Source: Ptiloglossa arizonensis
Lineage: Eukaryota; Arthropoda; Insecta; Hymenoptera; Colletidae
NCBI RefSeq assembly: GCF_051014685.1
Contig: NC_135055.1
Span: 6,870,001 to 6,934,000 of the forward strand
Length of the DNA: 64,000 bases
Direction: 5' to 3'
Both the position numbers and the translations under genes were made by a program. This document shows, one piece after another, positions 59,976 to 64,000 of the stretch (its first letter is position 1; each line of letters begins with the position of its first letter). The notes beneath the pieces are model-generated. The model was not told where the DNA came from and made no database searches. It saw only the letters and a program-made list of their open reading frames with translations.

Positions 59976-62815
59976 AAATCGTTGAAATGTTTAATAGAAA
60001 ACAATTTTTTTTCTAATATTCTATGCTATTGATAATTTGCACAATCTCACCAACATTGTCAATAACATTCAAGTACCGTTTCCATTAATTTTGGTATTCT
60101 AGTGATTAGTTTTTTTTATAACTTTTTCCATTCATCTCGTAGAATATTCCACGGTTGCCTTTGTAACTTTTAACAGTTCTTTTTCCACGGTTCAAATACG
60201 TTTTTCATTGTTTAAAACGTTTGAACTAAATATTCCTTTTTTTTATACATAGCTCTTTCTTAGAACGCAGCAAAATAATTTTAATAATTTCCATTACGTA
60301 ATAAATGTCCTATGACTTTAGGGCAGAGTTATATGTATAATACGCATACCAGAAAATTGCACGTAGAGTTTTGCCTGTTTCTTTAAAGGTCGTTTCAGGC
60401 GCGTAGAGGATGACTATACACTCGTTCGATTCGCGAGAAGCGTGCCCCATAGTGAATGGGACTCAAATGTAATTTTCTCACACGCGTACAGTAGTATGTG
60501 CAATTCCATACATATGTATTGGAGTAGGTGTCTATGACGTGGACATTATTTATTTGTTGACACATTAAAAATATTAGCAATATAAAAAAGAGCGTCATTT
60601 TACCAACAGTGCTAACATTATTAGTTAAGAAGCATGTGTAATTTAATTATATATATATATATAAAACTTCCAACTATAATAATAAGTATAAATATAAGTA
60701 ACTATATATAATAACTATAAATATAAGACTATATATATATATTTATTCATTCTATCGTTACTATTGCAATATCTTCCAAAGGATTACTGAAGACGAATTC
60801 TGTAAGGCAAGGAATTTATTCTAGAAAAGTCCGTCGGTTCCTTTCAACGAAGCAAGTGATACTCGCGACGCTGATTGGACGCACGAGCCTCATATACTTG
60901 CACCTAATAACGAAAAACGAACTACGAAAATGTAACTCCATCAACTATATCCTCTCAGTGCACCACTTATTAAGTTGTTGGAAGTTTGCGCGCGAAAGAG
61001 CTGAATTTCAACCTCCAATGGAATCTTGTACAGTTTTAAACAAGCATAATCTGTGCCAGAATTTCTTACCGCGTCTCGAGAAACTGGTGCAGTAAAGTAG
61101 GAAGTGGTCAACAAAGTCAAAGCAAGTAATCTCGAGGGTTCATGTTTGCAACTAACACGGCTACCCTTTGAGGGAGCCGTATGCGCTCGTATAAATGCAA
61201 TTTGTATTTCGTGAACACACATTAGAGGACCCGGTCGATAATCTCAAGATGGACTTTAATAAAATATAAATGAAAAAAGGAAGAATAAATCTCTACGAAG
61301 TCTACAGATCCACCTTATCCTTTCGAGTCCCTCGTTCCGGTCTTTCGGTTAAATCCTACATAAATAATAACGATGTACCAAAGAATAATTTCAAGGTGGA
61401 GATGAATAAATAAAAAGAATTTCTACTGGTCCGCGTAAACCGCATCCTTCCAAATCTTCGAATCCTATTTTCCAGATCACCTTTGACGCTTTTCTCCAGC
61501 GACTCAATAATGGAACCTTCATCGAGTTAGCCTAAAACCCATCTTCATCGAAAAATCGGTCTTCCGTCGTATCTTCTCTCAGCCACGAAATCCTGTTTGC
61601 AATGTCAGGTGATGGTCACACAAGACCTGCTAAAAATAAGCCTAAAACAGGACACGGAGATCCAGTTTCGGTTGGTCTCCAGCTGACTCCATCAATCTTT
61701 AATCAAGCCAGACACCTTTAACCAAAGTTGAGGAAAACTGGGTCTCTACGAACACATTCAAAAACTGACAAGCTTCGTACCAAGAGTCTCATTGATTTTA
61801 CTTCTGTTAGAAACGAACCGATCGATCTCCTTTATCTTTAATTAAGCATCGAAATACTTATCGTTTCGATACGTATTGGCGTAGAAAATGGAGAACACCG
61901 TTTCTGTGTTATTTTTCTTTTTTTCTTCTTTTTTCCGGGACATTTTTTCGAGGACGCAGAAAACGAATTCCAGAGTGAAAGCGTTGAAACTTGGTGGCAT
62001 TCTTTCCGCCACACCGAGGGTCAGTGACTCGAACCGGAAGACACTTTTGGCGGTTGAAAGGACTCCTCCAGCTACCCAGTAATCATCCAGGCAGCTTATT
62101 CGCGAATCTCGACGTCGAGATAACGCTTCTCCGCGGAATAAGTTTCGTGGGGGCCGTTCAATAGAATTCTCGAGAGGCCTGCTAATGGATTTCCTGTTCC
62201 CGAAATTGCGGATAAGACCGCGAACCCTAATTACCTTTACCCCCTCTTCGGTGACTGAAAACCGAATCTGATCGAACTTCGGGAACCAGTCGCTCCCGTT
62301 CGAGGCACAATGTCAATCGTATCGATGCAAATGATTTTTTAATTAACGCCGGAGTTAAACTCGGACGTTAATTCAAGACGATCAGCCCTCTGCATTCTGC
62401 TCGAACGGATAACAAATTTTGATTATCAAGCGTGAATCTTTCCGGTTCGAAGAAATTCTTCTTTTTCTTTTTTGCATTTTTATTTAAATTTCTTAACCTT
62501 CGAGGGTTTTTACATTTGACTGCGAGAGTCTCCGGATGGAAAATGACCCAAAAATATACTAAGGTCGATAATAGGATTTTTCCTGATAGTGGTTCATTTT
62601 TAAGTGAAATATACTAGAACCCCGATTGTTGCAATAATTAAAATTTACTTAACTGTAACTTACTTCGCTAAAATCTTTCCAAGGTTCCACTGTGCCACTG
62701 TCGAACGAGCAGAGAACGATACCATTTTATTAACAATCTTTCTTTCTCCTGTATGTCGATCTCTATCGACGAAAAGTTTGATTTTATTACTTCGTGTACG
62801 AGATGTATCATGCAA
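59976..62815. other. non-coding, AT microsatellites
   Basis: AT-alternating tracts lie at 60645-60664 and 60728-60742. The rest is mixed, with a GC-richer patch at 62060-62320 that contains ATGCAAAT near 62326. No gene or element end is recognised. Confidence 0.4.
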
Positions 62816-62817
62816 TC

Positions 62818-63778
62818 GGGACGTAACTTCTGTTTTGGTGAAGATAGAATAAAATGGCAGAGAAAGAAGTACCATAACCTCACTTATTTTACGAACGCAA
62901 CTACGTAATGGAAGAACTGCAATATTTTTTCTTTTTTGTAACGTAATTATAATGTTAATAATTTAATTCACCATTACACCAGTGTTGAATTTAATTTTTC
63001 GTTCTTCAAAGAACGCAATTTCTGCTTCGGTGTAGATAGAATAAAATGGCAGAGAAAGAAGTACCATAACCTCACTTATTTTACGAACGCAACTACGTAT
63101 TGGAAGAACTGCAATATTTCTTCTTTTTTGTAACGTAATTATAATGTTAATAATTTAATTCACCATTACACCAGTGTTGAATTTAATTTTTCGTTCTTCA
63201 AAGAACGCAATTTCTGCTTCGATATAGATAGGATAAAATGGCAGAGAATGAAGTACCATAACCTCACTTTTTTTACGAACGCAACTACGTATTGGAAGAA
63301 CTTCAATATTTTTTCTTTTTTGTAACGTAATTATAATGTTAATAATTTAATTCACCATTACACCAGTGTTGAATTTAATTTTTCGTTCTTCAAAGAACGC
63401 AATTTCTGCTTCGGTGTAGATAGAATAAAATGGCAGAGAACGAAGTACCATAACCTAACTTTTTTTACGAACGCAACTACGTAATGGAACTGCAATACTT
63501 TTTCTTTTTTGTAACGAAACTATTGTATAATGTTAATAATTTGATTCTTCACTAGGCCAGGGTTGAATTTAATTTTTCGTTCTTCAAAGAACGTAATTTC
63601 TGCTTCGGTGTAGATAGAATAAAATGGCAGAGAACGAAGTACCATAACCTAACTTTTTTTACGAACGCAACTACATAATGGAACTGCAATACTTTTTCTT
63701 TTTTGTAACGAAACTATAACGTTAATAATTTAATTCCCCAACAAGCAAGTGTTGAATTCGATTGTTCGTTCTTCACAG
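62818..63778. repeat. 192-bp tandem array, 5 copies
   Basis: GGCAGAGAA within AATAAAATGGCAGAGAA starts at 62856, 63048, 63240, 63432 and 63626. The first three spacings are 192 bp; the last is 194. Each unit carries GAAGTACCATAACCT, ACGAACGCAACTAC and TTGAATTTAATTTTTCGTTC. Units 4 and 5 share changes (AACCTAACTT, TGGAACTGCAATACTT), so they form a sub-pair. Confidence 0.97.
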
Positions 63779-64000
63779 AGATTAGAAACGAAACGAAATA
63801 AAATTTTCGACCGGCGGATACGCCTCGAGGAAAATCGACGTTAAGTCAAACCGACCGAATAGCATGCATGCTGATCATATAGGTCAGTGTTTTATACTTT
63901 CGATGAAACAGAAATTCGCGTACGAAACAAAAAATAAAAAGAAAGTAAAAAAAAAAAAAAGAAAAAAAATGGAAAAGGATAAAAAAAGAACAGGTACAGC
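63779..64000. other. non-coding, A-rich end
   Basis: A palindrome AGCATGCATGCT lies near 63860, and the window ends in an A/G-rich tract (63925-63990). Confidence 0.5.

Noticed and set aside
1..64000. tRNA, rRNA, snRNA and well-known miRNA genes
   Set aside because: I looked for B-box-like GGTTCGANTCC words and familiar mature miRNA sequences by eye and found none with a supporting structure; a tRNAscan or Infernal run would settle it.

Overview
The window looks like AT-rich, intron-poor-in-signal nuclear DNA from an arthropod, most plausibly a hymenopteran such as a bee. The reasons are that CpG is visibly not depleted (TCGA, TTCGAA and CGCG are everywhere), simple repeats and minisatellites are very dense, and the mobile elements are TTAA-targeted piggyBac-type elements and TA-targeted foldback MITEs of insect type. 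This assignment is inference from composition and element type; no marker gene is present. There is no bacterial-style gene organisation, and I recognise no intact conserved protein gene. Most of the window reads as intergenic or large-intron DNA.

Layout. 1-3.3 kb: unique DNA with one 188-codon unassigned open frame on the minus strand. 3.35-4.47 kb: a 266/267-bp tandem array. 5.68-5.90 kb: a candidate terminal exon with a polyA signal, directly followed by a 1,258-bp internally deleted piggyBac element (5946-7203) whose ends, TTAA target duplication and broken transposase are clear. 8.97-9.9 kb: a ~239-bp AT-rich array interrupted by a TTAA-flanked MITE. 12.0-13.15 kb: a candidate coding segment and a ~39/79-bp array. 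14.4-16.5 kb: a GC/CpG-rich block. 16.6-17.1 kb: a probable TTAA MITE. 18.8-19.36 kb: a 37-bp array. 20.34-20.45 kb: a second candidate terminal exon. 22.5-23.5 kb: a TA-flanked foldback MITE plus TTAA MITEs. 24.57-25.4 kb: 105-bp and ~160-bp arrays. 26.45-26.65 kb: a TTAA MITE. 30-32.3 kb: AT-rich arrays and a MITE relic. 33.07-34.35 kb: 34 copies of a 28-bp satellite carrying TTTGGCGC, then a 95-bp array. 37.6-41.15 kb: three more MITEs and a ~350-bp near-perfect palindrome. 42.28-43.5 kb: a ~187-bp array and a dispersed repeat. 44.4-44.9 kb: a possible MITE. 46.0-46.67 kb: a degenerate minisatellite and a long GA tract. 50.05-51.0 kb: degenerate repeats that look coding on the minus strand. 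53.36-53.9, 55.75-56.3, 57.3-58.85, 59.72-59.97 and 62.82-63.78 kb: further tandem arrays of 183, ~300, ~162, 92 and 192 bp.

How parts relate. The piggyBac copy has TIRs plus a subterminal GTCAAATGAC-like palindrome. Three short TTAA-flanked elements have the same end design with diverged TIRs, so they are probably non-autonomous relatives. A second TTAA family (CCCTTTGCACTCGAG-type ends) has at least three copies. The numerous local arrays, each with a different monomer, show that this locus generates and keeps new tandem repeats readily. The strongest unexplained signals are the indel-free 28-bp array with an E2F-like octamer in every unit, and the minus-strand peptide-like repeats near 50.5 kb.
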